Below the pieces are notes generated by a model. That model was not told the DNA's origin and ran no database searches. It saw only the letters and a program-made list of their open reading frames with translations. A stretch of 64,000 bases of DNA from positions 4,858,501 to 4,922,500 of the forward strand of contig NZ_LT629783.1 in NCBI RefSeq assembly GCF_900105835.1, written 5' to 3'. Every line of letters begins with the position of its first letter. The first letter of the stretch is position 1. Below, in pieces: positions 17,347 to 26,351 of the stretch. Both the position numbers and the translations under genes were made by a program. The stretch comes from Pseudomonas fragi (lineage in GTDB: Bacteria; Pseudomonadota; Gammaproteobacteria; Pseudomonadales; Pseudomonadaceae).

Positions 17347-18414
17347 TTACTGCATATTGATGATGACTTCTTCCTGCCACAGCTGCGGCAAGGCCTTGGA
17401 GGTTTTTTCCCAGGCGTCTGCATCCTTGATCGGGGTTACATTCTTGTACTGGTCGTTGGACAGCAGCTTGGCCTGCACATCAGCTGGCAGCTTCAGGTGT
17501 TCGGCACGAATCGGCCGGGCATTGCCCCGCGCCAGGTTGGTTTGCCCGGCATCGCTGAAGATGAACTCGCGGGTCAGCTTGGCGGCGTTGGGGTGTTTGG
17601 CGTATTTGTTGATGATGGTGGTGTAGCCCGAGATCACCGAACCGTCGGACGGGATCAGCACGACATAGTCATCGGGGTTGGCCATTTTGGCCTTGTAGCT
17701 CAGGCCGTTGAAATCCCAGACCACGCCGACTTCCACTTCGCCTTTCTCCATCGTGGCGATGGTCGGGTTGGCCAGTGACAGGCGACCTTGCTTGGCAATG
17801 TCGGCAAACATCAACAGGGCCGGTTGCACGTTCTTTTCATCGCCGCCATTGGCAATGGCAGCCGCCAGCACGCCATTGGTGGCCTGTGCCGCGGTGCTGA
17901 CATCACCGATCGAGACCTTGTATTTACCCGACTTCAGGTCAGCCCACTTGGTCGGTACTTCGGAGCCGTGCAGCAGCTTCTTGTTGACGATAAAGGCGAT
18001 GGTGCCGGTATAGGCCAGGGCCCAATTGCCGTCCTTGTCCTTGGCCCAGTCCGGGATCTGCTCCCAGGTGGTCGGTTTGTACGGCTGGGTCACACCCTTG
18101 GCCACGGCGATCGGGCCGAAGGCTGCGCCCACGTCACCGATGTCGGCACTGGCGTTGTCTTTTTCCGCGGCAAATTTGGCCACTTCCTGGGCCGAACTCA
18201 TGTCGGTGTCGATGTGCTTGAGGCCATAGAGCTTGTTGAGGTCGGCCCAAGTGCCTTTCCAGTTGGCCCAGTCATCAGGCATGCCGACGCTGTTGACGGT
18301 GCCTTCAGCCCTGGCTGCGGCTTCGAGGGCTTTTAAATCGACATCGGCGGCCATGGCCGATGTGCACAGGGCAATGCTTGAACCTAACAGTGATGCAAGG
18401 AAAAACTGTTTCAT
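17347..18414 (-). CDS. Extracellular substrate-binding protein of ABC importer
   Basis: A 355-residue periplasmic binding protein with a Sec signal (MKQFFLASLLGSSIALCTSAMA) and the type II binding fold of the Fe3+/spermidine/2-AEP group: EGTVNSVGMPDDWANWKGTW, ASADIGDVGAAFG, AYTGTIAFIVNKK, VGVVWDFNGL and NAAKLTREFIFSDAGQ. The ATG at 18414 has AAGGAGC 5 bases upstream; an ATG 8 codons earlier would spoil the signal peptide. It is the first gene of the operon and should set substrate choice; candidates are phosphonates or phosphodiesters given the hydrolase next door. Confidence 0.9.
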   Translation of the reverse strand: MKQFFLASLLGSSIALCTSAMAADVDLKALEAAARAEGTVNSVGMPDDWANWKGTWADLNKLYGLKHIDTDMSSAQEVAKFAAEKDNASADIGDVGAAFGPIAVAKGVTQPYKPTTWEQIPDWAKDKDGNWALAYTGTIAFIVNKKLLHGSEVPTKWADLKSGKYKVSIGDVSTAAQATNGVLAAAIANGGDEKNVQPALLMFADIAKQGRLSLANPTIATMEKGEVEVGVVWDFNGLSYKAKMANPDDYVVLIPSDGSVISGYTTIINKYAKHPNAAKLTREFIFSDAGQTNLARGNARPIRAEHLKLPADVQAKLLSNDQYKNVTPIKDADAWEKTSKALPQLWQEEVIINMQ

Positions 18415-18760
18415 CCGAAGCTCCTTGGGCGTTTTCAACGCTGGGTTTTATTGCTCTTTTGCGGTGGGTTGGTCTAGGTCAGCAATACCTGAGCCAATTT
18501 AAGCCCGGCAGATGACACTTTAATGTCGGCATTGGTTATGCAAGGCATTTCGCCAGCCAGCGTGTGTGTTCCGGCTAAGCGTAGACCATCGCACAGGCCC
18601 CGGCAGGCAAGGGGGCTGGCGGTTTTCAGGGGATATGTGGCAGTGCCCTTGTCATCGAACAGTCATATGTTCTGCCTAGGCTGGCAGGCTCAAGGAGCGA
18701 CTGGTTGACGGTCATGCCTGCCCACATTTGGTGCTGGACTAGTCCAGCCAGGTAACGTTG
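18415..18760. promoter_or_regulatory. Divergent intergenic region of the ABC importer and GntR regulator
   Basis: About 345 bp with no gene. It separates the importer operon (minus) from its presumed regulator (plus) and must contain both promoters. The clearest element is the CTGGACTAGTCCAG palindrome close to the regulator start. Confidence 0.6.
18734..18747. promoter_or_regulatory. Palindromic operator candidate for the GntR/UTRA regulator
   Basis: Perfect 14-bp palindrome CTGGACTAGTCCAG, 13 bp upstream of the regulator ATG. It resembles the TGGTCTAGACCA-type sites bound by other HutC-subfamily GntR proteins. Autoregulation is the simplest reading; it is too far from the importer start to judge control of that operon. 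Confidence 0.6.
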
Positions 18761-19615
18761 ATGCGAGAAGGTGCACCCAAGGCGGTAACAGCGATCAGTC
18801 GCACGCTGCAAGAGCAGATTGAGCACGGCCTGTTGGCGGGCGGCAGTCAGCTGCCGGCCGAGCGCAAACTCAGCGAATTGTTCGCCACCACCCGCGTCAC
18901 CGTGCGCGAAGCGTTGTTGCAGCTCGAATCCCAGGGGCTGGTGTATCGCGAAGAGCGGCGCGGCTGGTTTATTTCACCGCCGCGCCTGGCGTATAACCTG
19001 ATGCAGCGCAGCCACTTCCATGCCATGGTCACGGCCCAGGGGCGGGTGCCTACCACCGAGGTGATATCGGCGCGCCTGCTGCCGGCCACGGCGGCGGTGT
19101 GTGAGCGCTTGCAGTTGCCGGCGTTATCCAGTGTGATTCAGATCTGCCGGGGCCGGCGGATTGACGGGCGGCTGGTGCTGTATGTGGAGCACTACCTGAA
19201 CCCGCAATATTTCCCGCAGATCCTTGACCTTGATCTGACGCAGTCGATCACCGAACTCTATGCCCGGCATTACGATTTGCACTACGGCCGGGTGCGTTTT
19301 GAGATTGTGCCTACAGCGCTGCCGGTAGAGGCTGCGGCAACGCTCAAGGTTTCAACCGGCAGCCCGGGGTTGCGCATTGCCCGCTCCCACACCCGTCAGG
19401 TGAGTGGCAGCGTTCAATCCTTCTGCAATATCCCGCTCCCCGCCGTCACCACCTGCACACTCAAACGCGGGGTGGCCAGGTCCAGCCCGGCTTCGTCCAG
19501 ATGGCGCTTGAGCGACAGGTTGAACGCCCGCGACACTTCCCATTGCTTGATCGGCGCGGTCTTGAAACGGGCGCGCAAAATCGCGCTGCCGGACTCGAAG
19601 CTCTCCACACCCTGA
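18761..19615 (+). pseudogene. GntR/HutC-family (UTRA) regulator with aberrant C-terminus
   Basis: The N-terminal winged helix (QLPAERKLSELFATTRVTVREALLQLESQGLVYREERRGWF) and most of a UTRA effector domain are intact up to about residue 206 (GSPGLRIAR). UTRA proteins normally continue for about 30 residues through the final strands. Here the frame instead runs through GCCCGCTCCCAC (19379-19390), which equals a REP arm end, and then for about 70 codons antisense to the MscS gene, giving a Ser/Arg-rich tail unlike any UTRA. I infer loss of the native 3' end by rearrangement. The DNA-binding domain could still work. It is divergent from the ABC importer and presumably regulated it. Reading it as an intact gene with a novel tail is less likely. 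Confidence 0.65.
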
Positions 19616-21573
19616 ATCTCCAGAGGCGACCAGATATTGCGCCGCTGCAGCGGGTCGGTGCGCATCTTTTGCCCCACTTCACGCATCAGTTTGATGGCGT
19701 CGTCGATTTCCATGTTGTAGGGGATCGCGACGCGGAAGATGGCGTAGCCAAATTCCCGGGAGTAGTTCTTGATGCTTTTGATTTCGCTGAACGGGATGGT
19801 ATGCACGATGCCGTCGATATCGCGCAGGCGCACGGTGCGAATGGTCAGCCCTTCCACCGTGCCCAGGTGGCCGCCGACATCAACGTAGTCGTCGATGGCC
19901 AGGGAGTCTTCGATAATGATGAACAGGCCGGTGATCAAGTCGGCAACCAGTGACTGCGCACCAAAACCGATGGCCAGACCGATCACACCGGCACCCGCCA
20001 GCAGGGGGGTGACGTTCATGCCCATATTGGCCAGGGCGACGATCAACGCAATGATGAAGATCGCGGCAAACAGGATGTTGCGAATCAGCGGCATCATGGT
20101 TTGCGCACGCGCATTGGCCAGGCCTTTGCGCGAGCGGGTCAGGGCATGGTGAATGGCGGTGTCGGCAAGAATCCAGATCAGCCAGGCAAACAGCAGCGTA
20201 CCGCCAAGGCCGAACAGCTTGACGCTGATCTCGTGACCTTCACCCTCGGTAAAACCGATCAGCGACAAGCCCCACACCCGCAGCCCCAGCTCGATAAACA
20301 CCAGCCACACAATCAGGTGGGCCAGGGTGTAGACGAAGCTTTTCAGGCGCTCGGAATACAGCGCGTGGCGCTTGTGGCCACGTTGCGGCTTTTGCGCATG
20401 GCGGCGTACCAGCCCGTTGATGACCATGCACAGCACCACCAGCACGGTACAAATCAGCGACTGGCGCAGGGCGGTGCTGGTGTCACCGGCCGAGATAAAC
20501 GTGGCCGCCAGCGAGATGCCCACCAGAATCAGCGCCGCGATATACCAGTAAGTGCCGAGGATCTCGATGCTGTCGCTGAGGGCGCGACGGGTCAGGCGCC
20601 GGGACAATGGCTGATTGCGGATCAAGTGGGCGATGGGGCGGCGGAAACGGATGATAAACAGGCCGGTGGACAGTGCGGCCATAACATTGGCGAAGGTGGC
20701 TGCGGTATGGGCCAGGTGCACGCCGAGGGTGGCCACCAGCCGCGGATCGCTCAGGGCTTCGCCAAAGGCGGCGAAGCTGCCGATCCACCACAGCGGGCGA
20801 AATGCCTGATGCCGCAGGATATGCAGCGCGCGGTGCCGGTGGGGGCCGTCGAGCAGCGAGAAGAGGATGACGCAGATGGCCGAGAAACAGGTGCCGATCA
20901 CCAGCGCGTACGCCAGCACCATTGCCAGGTCCTTGCCCAGTGAAGACGGCAGGGAATAACTCATGTACACCGTGATCATCAGCGCGACCATCCACGGGCC
21001 CAGCTTGCGCAAGGCAAAACGCAGCATGTCGACGGCCTTGGGGTGTTGTGGCAACTCCTCGCTCAGGCCAAAACGCAAGCGCACCCGATGGCTGACCCAA
21101 ATCAGCAGGGCGGCCAGCAGGCTCCAGATCATGATGACCAGGGCAAAGCCAAAGATGATCGGCAGCCATTCATTGGCAGGCAGCATCAATGCCGAAAGCT
21201 CTTCCTTGGCCTGGGATATTTCCTTGGTCCAGCGGTAGGTTGGGCTGTCATCCCCGGAAAACTGCTTTTCGAGGTCGGCCAGGGTGCTGCCGATCAGGCC
21301 CAACACGCCGATTTCGGCTTCGGGCTGGGCTTTTTTGGTGGCGTCGCGCAGTTTTTTAAGATCGGCCAGCAGCTTGCTGCGCTGCTGGTCGTTTTCGAGG
21401 TTCTTGATCACCTCGTCCAGCGACTGGCCCAGTGGCTCGGTGGGTTGCGCCTGGGTTTTGTCCGAACTGCCGAGCAGGCCCGGCAAGCCGACGGCCTGCG
21501 CCGAAGTCATGGGCAAGAGTGTCAGCAGGCAAACCAGCAGGTAACAGGGCAAGGCGAAAAGACGGGAAAACAC
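19414..21573 (-). CDS. Mechanosensitive ion channel, MscS family, with extended N-terminus
   Basis: A 719-residue membrane protein. It has a signal peptide (MFSRLFALPCYLLVCLLTLLP...AQA), a periplasmic helical region (residues 30-130, KTQAQPTEPLGQSLDEVIKNLENDQQ), about ten membrane segments, then the MscS pore helix and beta domain (ANMGMNVTPLLAGAGVIGLAIGFG, QSLVADLITGLFIIIEDSLAIDDYVDVGGHLGTVEGLTIRTVRLRD). It should open under membrane tension and release solutes during hypo-osmotic shock. Its 3' end overlaps the aberrant tail of the GntR gene on the other strand, so the deletion inferred there spared this gene. Confidence 0.92.
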   Translation of the reverse strand: MFSRLFALPCYLLVCLLTLLPMTSAQAVGLPGLLGSSDKTQAQPTEPLGQSLDEVIKNLENDQQRSKLLADLKKLRDATKKAQPEAEIGVLGLIGSTLADLEKQFSGDDSPTYRWTKEISQAKEELSALMLPANEWLPIIFGFALVIMIWSLLAALLIWVSHRVRLRFGLSEELPQHPKAVDMLRFALRKLGPWMVALMITVYMSYSLPSSLGKDLAMVLAYALVIGTCFSAICVILFSLLDGPHRHRALHILRHQAFRPLWWIGSFAAFGEALSDPRLVATLGVHLAHTAATFANVMAALSTGLFIIRFRRPIAHLIRNQPLSRRLTRRALSDSIEILGTYWYIAALILVGISLAATFISAGDTSTALRQSLICTVLVVLCMVINGLVRRHAQKPQRGHKRHALYSERLKSFVYTLAHLIVWLVFIELGLRVWGLSLIGFTEGEGHEISVKLFGLGGTLLFAWLIWILADTAIHHALTRSRKGLANARAQTMMPLIRNILFAAIFIIALIVALANMGMNVTPLLAGAGVIGLAIGFGAQSLVADLITGLFIIIEDSLAIDDYVDVGGHLGTVEGLTIRTVRLRDIDGIVHTIPFSEIKSIKNYSREFGYAIFRVAIPYNMEIDDAIKLMREVGQKMRTDPLQRRNIWSPLEIQGVESFESGSAILRARFKTAPIKQWEVSRAFNLSLKRHLDEAGLDLATPRLSVQVVTAGSGILQKD

Positions 21574-21688
21574 TGGGCGACCAACCTCGAGGGGGGTGAA
21601 TTGGCCGAGTGTACGCTAGGGCCAGTGATCATTCATTTCTTGTCACATAAATAAATGATCGCGGCCCCGGGGCGGAACAGCGTCGGGT

Positions 21689-21871
21689 CTATTCGTTGAG
21701 CTTGGCGAGGATCTTGAACACGATGGTGCCGAAAATCAGCAGCATGCCGGCCCAGATCATCAGCACGCCGATGCCGCTACTGCGTTCGCGAAAGTTGAAG
21801 CCAATGGTCAGCAGCAACATGCCGCTGATGATGGGGATCATCATGGAGTGGAATGCAGTGGTTTCGAACAT
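21689..21871 (-). CDS. Small inner-membrane protein, 60 residues
   Basis: MFETTAFHSMMIPIISGMLLLTIGFNFRER, a first membrane helix, a short charged loop (RERSSG), and a second helix GVLMIWAGMLLIFGTIVF, ending KILAKLNE. The two-helix hairpin, non-overlapping position and balanced codon use support a real gene, though the ribosome-binding site is weak. No family name is known to me. Confidence 0.65.
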   Translation of the reverse strand: MFETTAFHSMMIPIISGMLLLTIGFNFRERSSGIGVLMIWAGMLLIFGTIVFKILAKLNE

Positions 21872-21969
21872 GGTAAGGGGACCTGAACAAATGAATGCCC
21901 CAAGTCTAGGTCGGTTTGCGCAGATGTGTGGTGATGTGTATCAAAAATGAATCAGCCAGACGCAGAACC

Positions 21970-22067
21970 TTGTAGCCGCTGCCGCAGGCTGCGACGGGTT
22001 GCGCAGCGACCCTGCTTTTTCGAAGGTCCTGCGGCCCCCTTATCGCAGCCTGCGGCAGCGGCTACAA
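21970..22067. repeat. Inverted repeat with 25-bp perfect arms
   Basis: The left arm at 21970-21994 begins TTGTAGCCGCTGCCGCAGGC and the right arm at 22043-22067 is its exact reverse complement, around a 48-bp loop. This is a second class of REP-like doublet, different in core sequence from the GTGGGAGCGGGC class. It lies just downstream of the aminopeptidase gene. Confidence 0.9.
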
Positions 22068-22076
22068 GGAACGGTG

Positions 22077-23366
22077 TTACGGCAACTGCTGGCTGGCGTA
22101 GAACGCGCTCAGTACTTTGACCAGGTGGGCCAGGTCATGGCTACCGGCCAGTTCGCGGATCGAGTGCATGGCGAAGGTCGGCAGGCCGATATCCACGGTG
22201 CGCACGCCCAGGTGGCTGGCGGTGATCGGGCCAATGGTCGAACCACAGCCCATGTCACTGCGCACCACGAAGCTTTGCACCGGCACTTCCACAGCCATGC
22301 ACAGGTGGCGGAAGAACCCGGCGGTTTCGCTGTTGGTGGCGTAGCGCTGGTTGCTGTTGACCTTGATCACCGGCCCGGCATTGAGCTTGGGCCCGTGGTT
22401 GGCATCGTGCTTGTCAGCGTAGTTGGGGTGAACGCCGTGGGCGTTGTCTGCCGACACCAGCAGGGACTTCTGGATCGTGCGTACGTATTCGTCGCCTTCA
22501 GGCAGCAGGCGTTGCAGGATCTGCTCCAGCATCGGGCCATCGGCACCGCAGGCCGAACACGAGCCGACTTCTTCGTGGTCGTTGGCCACGAACAGGCAGG
22601 TTTCCTCGGTCTCGGTGGTCAGCAGGGCTTGCAGGCCGGCGTAGCACGACAGCAGGTTGTCCAGGCGCGCCCCGGCGATGAAATCGCCGTTGAGGCCGAT
22701 TACCGCAGCGCTTTGGGTGTCGTAGAAGCTCAGCTCGTAGTCCAGCACCACGTCAGCATTGAGGCCGTGTTCGCGGGCCAGCTGGTCGGTGAGCAGGGCG
22801 CGGAAGTCGACGCGCTCATCGCCGGCCACCTGGGCCAGGATCGGTGGCAATTCGGTCTGCGGGTTGATCGCCCAGCCTTCGTTGGCGGCACGGTTGAGGT
22901 GGATCGCCAGGTTGGGGATGGTCGCAATCGGTGCCTTGAAATCGATCAGCTGGCTTTCGACCTGGCCATCGCGGCGGAAGGTGACGCGCCCGGCCAGGGA
23001 CAGGTCGCGGTCGAACCACGGGGCCAGCAGGGCGCCGCCGTAGACTTCCACGCCCAGTTGCCAGAAGCCCTGACGCTGCAGCTCGGGCTGGGGCTTGACC
23101 CGCAGGCAGGGGCTGTCTGTGTGCGCACCGACCATGCGGATGCCGCCATGCAGGGGCGAGTGACGGCCTAGCTTGAAGGCGATAATGGAAGAGTCATTAC
23201 GGGTGACGTAATAGCGGCCATTGGCTTCGGTGAACCAGGTCTCGCGTTCGTCGAGGCGCTGGTAACCGGCGGCCTCAAGGCGCTGAACAAGACTGGCAGT
23301 GGCATGAAAGGGGGTAGGGGAGGCCTTGAGAAAGTCGATCAGGCCTTGGTTCAACTCTTCGCGCAT
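22077..23366 (-). CDS. apeB: M18-family metalloaminopeptidase
   Basis: A 429-residue cytosolic aminopeptidase. The two-metal site residues are recognisable: [10 protein letters not shown] (His, Asp) near residue 82, [14 protein letters not shown] near 230, NDHEEVGS (catalytic and metal Glu) near 263, [13 protein letters not shown] near 310, and [14 protein letters not shown] near 395. Members remove N-terminal residues, often acidic ones, from peptides and assemble as dodecamers. Length equals the family norm. The gene stands alone on the minus strand between two repeats. The symbol follows common Pseudomonas annotation. Confidence 0.95.
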   Translation of the reverse strand: MREELNQGLIDFLKASPTPFHATASLVQRLEAAGYQRLDERETWFTEANGRYYVTRNDSSIIAFKLGRHSPLHGGIRMVGAHTDSPCLRVKPQPELQRQGFWQLGVEVYGGALLAPWFDRDLSLAGRVTFRRDGQVESQLIDFKAPIATIPNLAIHLNRAANEGWAINPQTELPPILAQVAGDERVDFRALLTDQLAREHGLNADVVLDYELSFYDTQSAAVIGLNGDFIAGARLDNLLSCYAGLQALLTTETEETCLFVANDHEEVGSCSACGADGPMLEQILQRLLPEGDEYVRTIQKSLLVSADNAHGVHPNYADKHDANHGPKLNAGPVIKVNSNQRYATNSETAGFFRHLCMAVEVPVQSFVVRSDMGCGSTIGPITASHLGVRTVDIGLPTFAMHSIRELAGSHDLAHLVKVLSAFYASQQLP

Positions 23367-23438
23367 AAGTTACTCCAGACAGCAAGGCCGCGAGTTTAGC
23401 GCATTGATCGCAAGATTTGGCCCTCTAATGCAGCTCTT

Positions 23439-23523
23439 GTGGGAGCGGGCTTGCTCGCGATGGCATCAGTGCGGTGTGCCTGCAAAACCGCGTCGCCTGT
23501 ATCGCGAGCAAGCCCGCTCCCAC
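23439..23523. repeat. REPIN
   Basis: An 85-bp doublet with near-perfect arms GTGGGAGCGGGCTTGCTCGC and its inverse, located between the RluA-type gene and the aminopeptidase gene. Confidence 0.94.
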
Positions 23524-23539
23524 AAGGGGGGGTATGTAG

Positions 23540-24175
23540 TCAGAACGGTGCCGGGCACTCAAAGCGCAGGCGTTCGCCAGTTTGCGGGTGGGTGAAGCTG
23601 AGCATGCTCGCGTGCAGGCACAAGCGCGGCCACGCCGCCAGGGCTTGCGGGTGGGCATACAGGCCATCACCGAGCAACGGGTGGCCGATAGACAGCATAT
23701 GCACACGCAACTGGTGCGAACGGCCGGTAATCGGCGTCAGCTCAACCCGGCAGTAATCGCCGCAACGCTCCAGCACTTTCCAGAAGGTCAGCGCATTTTT
23801 GCCGAACTCATGGTCGACCACATGCCGGGGTTTGGTCGGCGGGTCGTAGCGCAGGGGCAGGTCGATGCTGCCGCTGTCCAGCTCGGGTTGGCCCCAGGCC
23901 AGTGCGGTGTAGGCTTTTTCGGTTTCACGGTCGTGAAACTGACGGGACAATTCGCGATGAGTGTCGGCATCTCGCGCCAGCAGGATAATACCGGACGTTT
24001 CCCAATCCAGGCGGTGGACAATACGCGCCTCGGGGTAGCCGTTTTCTTGCAGGCGGGTAATCAAGCAATCCTTGTTGTCATCCGCCCGGCCCGGCACCGA
24101 GAGCAGCAGGGTGGGCTTGTTGACCACCAGAACGCCAGCGTCCTCATGGATGATGTGAATATTGGACAACGGCAT
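23540..24175 (-). CDS. RluA-family pseudouridine synthase
   Basis: A 211-residue RNA pseudouridine synthase. The catalytic Asp lies in RIVHRLDWETSGIILLARD near residue 55, followed by KAYTALAWG and the late motif TGRSHQLRVHMLSIGHPLLGD near 150-170. There is no S4 domain, consistent with the short RluA type (E. coli RluA is 219 residues), which modifies 23S rRNA U746 and tRNA U32. It lies downstream of minE on the same strand with a 90-bp gap, an order common in pseudomonads. Exact target not provable here. Confidence 0.9.
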   Translation of the reverse strand: MPLSNIHIIHEDAGVLVVNKPTLLLSVPGRADDNKDCLITRLQENGYPEARIVHRLDWETSGIILLARDADTHRELSRQFHDRETEKAYTALAWGQPELDSGSIDLPLRYDPPTKPRHVVDHEFGKNALTFWKVLERCGDYCRVELTPITGRSHQLRVHMLSIGHPLLGDGLYAHPQALAAWPRLCLHASMLSFTHPQTGERLRFECPAPF

Positions 24176-24265
24176 TAAAACAGCCTCTTGAAAAACGCCA
24201 ACGGCGACGAGGGAGCCTCCCCCGCAGGGAAGGCGCCCAGGTCGCCGTGGTGCCCGCCGGATCGA

Positions 24266-24520
24266 TTAACGATCTGGCAGTGTGATGTTGAGTTCCAGAA
24301 TCGAGCAGCTACCTTCGTTTTCAAGGGCGATCTGTACCGAATCATCGCCGATGTTCACGTATTTGCGGATCACCTCAACCAGTTCCTTTTGCAGGGCAGG
24401 CAGGTAGTCCGGGGTGCTGCGTTGGCCACGCTCGTGCGCCACGATGATCTGTAGACGCTCTTTCGCAACCGACGCGGTTGTTGGCGTTTTGCGAGTACGA
24501 AAGAAGTCAAAAATGTTCAT
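24266..24520 (-). CDS. minE: Cell division topological specificity factor MinE
   Basis: An 84-residue MinE. The N-terminal amphipathic membrane-targeting part is [31 protein letters not shown], which also stimulates MinD ATPase, and the C-terminal dimerisation domain carries [18 protein letters not shown]. It drives oscillation of MinCD between poles so the division ring forms at mid-cell. It starts 3 bp after the minD stop and is translationally linked. Confidence 0.97.
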   Translation of the reverse strand: MNIFDFFRTRKTPTTASVAKERLQIIVAHERGQRSTPDYLPALQKELVEVIRKYVNIGDDSVQIALENEGSCSILELNITLPDR

Positions 24521-24523
24521 TGT

Positions 24524-25336
24524 TTAGTTGCCTCCAAACAGGCGCTCGAAGAATCCCTTCTTCTGTACATCAAGGAACCGATGCTCCACGGTTTTGCCCA
24601 GCAGGCGATCAACGGCATCGCTGTAGGCCTGACCGGCGTCGCTCTGATCGTCAAGGATCACCGGCACGCCCTGGTTGGATGCTTTCAGCACGGCCTGGGA
24701 CTCCGGGATCACACCCAGCAGGGCCACGGCCAGGATTTCCTTGACGTCTTCAACCCCGAGCATTTCGCCCTTGGACACGCGATCCGGGTTGTAGCGGGTC
24801 AGCAGCAGGTGTTCCTTGATCGGGTCCTGGCCCAGTTCGGCACGGCGCGACTTGCTGGCCAGCAGGCCCAGCATGCGGTCCGAGTCACGTACCGAGGACA
24901 CTTCCGGGTTGGTCACCACGACCGCCTCGTCAGCGAAGTACATGGCCAGGTGAGCACCGGTTTCGATACCGGCCGGGGAGTCACAGACCACGTATTCGAA
25001 GGTTTCCTTAAGTTCCATCAGAACTTTTTCGACGCCTTCCTTGGTCAGCGCATCCTTGTCACGGGTCTGGCTGGCGGCCAGCACGTAGAGGTTTTCCAGG
25101 CGCTTGTCTTTGATCAGGGCCTGCTGCAGGTTGGCTTCGCCGTTGACCACGTTGACGAAGTCATACACCACGCGGCGCTCGCAGCCCATGATCAGGTCGA
25201 GGTTACGCAAGCCAACGTCGAAGTCGACGATCACTGTTTTGTGGCCGCGCAGAGCGAGGCCGGTACCGATAGCGGCGCTGGTGGTGGTCTTACCCACACC
25301 ACCCTTGCCGGATGTAACCACTAGAATCTTGGCCAA
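24524..25336 (-). CDS. minD: Septum-site-determining ATPase MinD
   Basis: A 270-residue ParA/MinD ATPase, the same length as E. coli MinD. It has the deviant Walker A GKGGVGKTT at residues 10-18, switch I VIVDFDVGLRNLD near 36-48, Walker B VVCDSPAG near 118, and the C-terminal amphipathic membrane helix KKGFFERLFGG. It binds the inner membrane with ATP, recruits MinC, and is released by MinE. Confidence 0.98.
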   Translation of the reverse strand: MAKILVVTSGKGGVGKTTTSAAIGTGLALRGHKTVIVDFDVGLRNLDLIMGCERRVVYDFVNVVNGEANLQQALIKDKRLENLYVLAASQTRDKDALTKEGVEKVLMELKETFEYVVCDSPAGIETGAHLAMYFADEAVVVTNPEVSSVRDSDRMLGLLASKSRRAELGQDPIKEHLLLTRYNPDRVSKGEMLGVEDVKEILAVALLGVIPESQAVLKASNQGVPVILDDQSDAGQAYSDAVDRLLGKTVEHRFLDVQKKGFFERLFGGN

Positions 25337-25491
25337 GGTGTTTCACCCCTAAGGAAAAAGGACTTTTTAGCCCCTGAATAACATCTCTACTGACGACTGC
25401 AGGTGAACAGCCCTGGCGGGCATTGGCCCCACAAGGAAAAGACTGTTTTCACTACGATTTTGAGATGGTTGGAAAATGGCGAGAGTATCCG

Positions 25492-26232
25492 TTAAAGCCG
25501 GGTGATGTTCAACATGTCACTTGACAGACTGATCTGAACCCCTGTTCCCCATAGCGGATCCCGACGCAGGTCTTCAGAGACCTTGTACTTGCCCGCAATT
25601 GACACTAGCTCGGCGCTCAACTGCTGGCAAAAAATCCGTGCCTTGGTGTTGCCTTTGTGTCCGGCCAGTGCGCGACCCCGCATTGGCCCGTAAACATGGA
25701 TGTTGCCATCGGCCATAAGTTCCGCGCCGGGGCTGACGGAAGCGATGACCACCAGGTCGCAGCCTTCGGCATACACGGTCTGGCCACCGCGTACCGGGCT
25801 GGTGATGATTTTGGTCGGCTTGATGGCCGGCTCCGGCGGTTTTTCCGGTTTTTTTGGCTCGACCACCACTTCAACCGGGTCGATCGGTCGCTCACGCGCG
25901 CCTGAAGGCGGCAGCACGGGCAGGTCGATGGCAATGGCGGCGGCGATGTCTTCGATGCGGCTGGCGCGAATGGCCAGGGTGCGCAGGCCATGCTGGCGGC
26001 AGACACGCATCAGCCCGGGCAAATCGATGGCGCCTTCACTGGCAGGCAGCTTGTCCAGCGCCAGTACCAGTGGGGTATTACTGAAAAAATTCGGCGCCTG
26101 GGCCACTTTGGCGGCCAGTTGGCGGTCCAGGGCTTCAAGGTTGTTGTGCGCAAGTTCCAGCACCGTGATGGCGAGCATACTGCCCTTAAGCTGGAACACG
26201 GGGGCTTGGTCTAGCGATTCGGTTTGGCTCAT
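25492..26232 (-). CDS. minC: Septum-site-determining protein MinC
   Basis: A 246-residue FtsZ inhibitor. The N-terminal domain ([27 protein letters not shown]) blocks FtsZ assembly. A Pro/Lys-rich linker near residues 120-145 leads to the C-terminal beta-helix ([45 protein letters not shown]), which binds MinD. It is the first gene of minCDE, with 155 bp before minD. Confidence 0.97.
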   Translation of the reverse strand: MSQTESLDQAPVFQLKGSMLAITVLELAHNNLEALDRQLAAKVAQAPNFFSNTPLVLALDKLPASEGAIDLPGLMRVCRQHGLRTLAIRASRIEDIAAAIAIDLPVLPPSGARERPIDPVEVVVEPKKPEKPPEPAIKPTKIITSPVRGGQTVYAEGCDLVVIASVSPGAELMADGNIHVYGPMRGRALAGHKGNTKARIFCQQLSAELVSIAGKYKVSEDLRRDPLWGTGVQISLSSDMLNITRL

Positions 26233-26351
26233 GGTTGCTTAACGCGACTTGTCACTTAAAGTGCTGAGACTTATAACGAGAACGCCCGCAGGCCGCAAGC
26301 CGGGTCTAACGATGTAGAATGGCCGACCCTTGTGTCTGTCCGGAATCATTA

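Noticed and set aside
23425..24178. Additional gene on the plus strand opposite the RluA-type gene
   Set aside because: The antisense frame has no conserved features and the minus-strand frame carries the full HRLDxxTSG motif.
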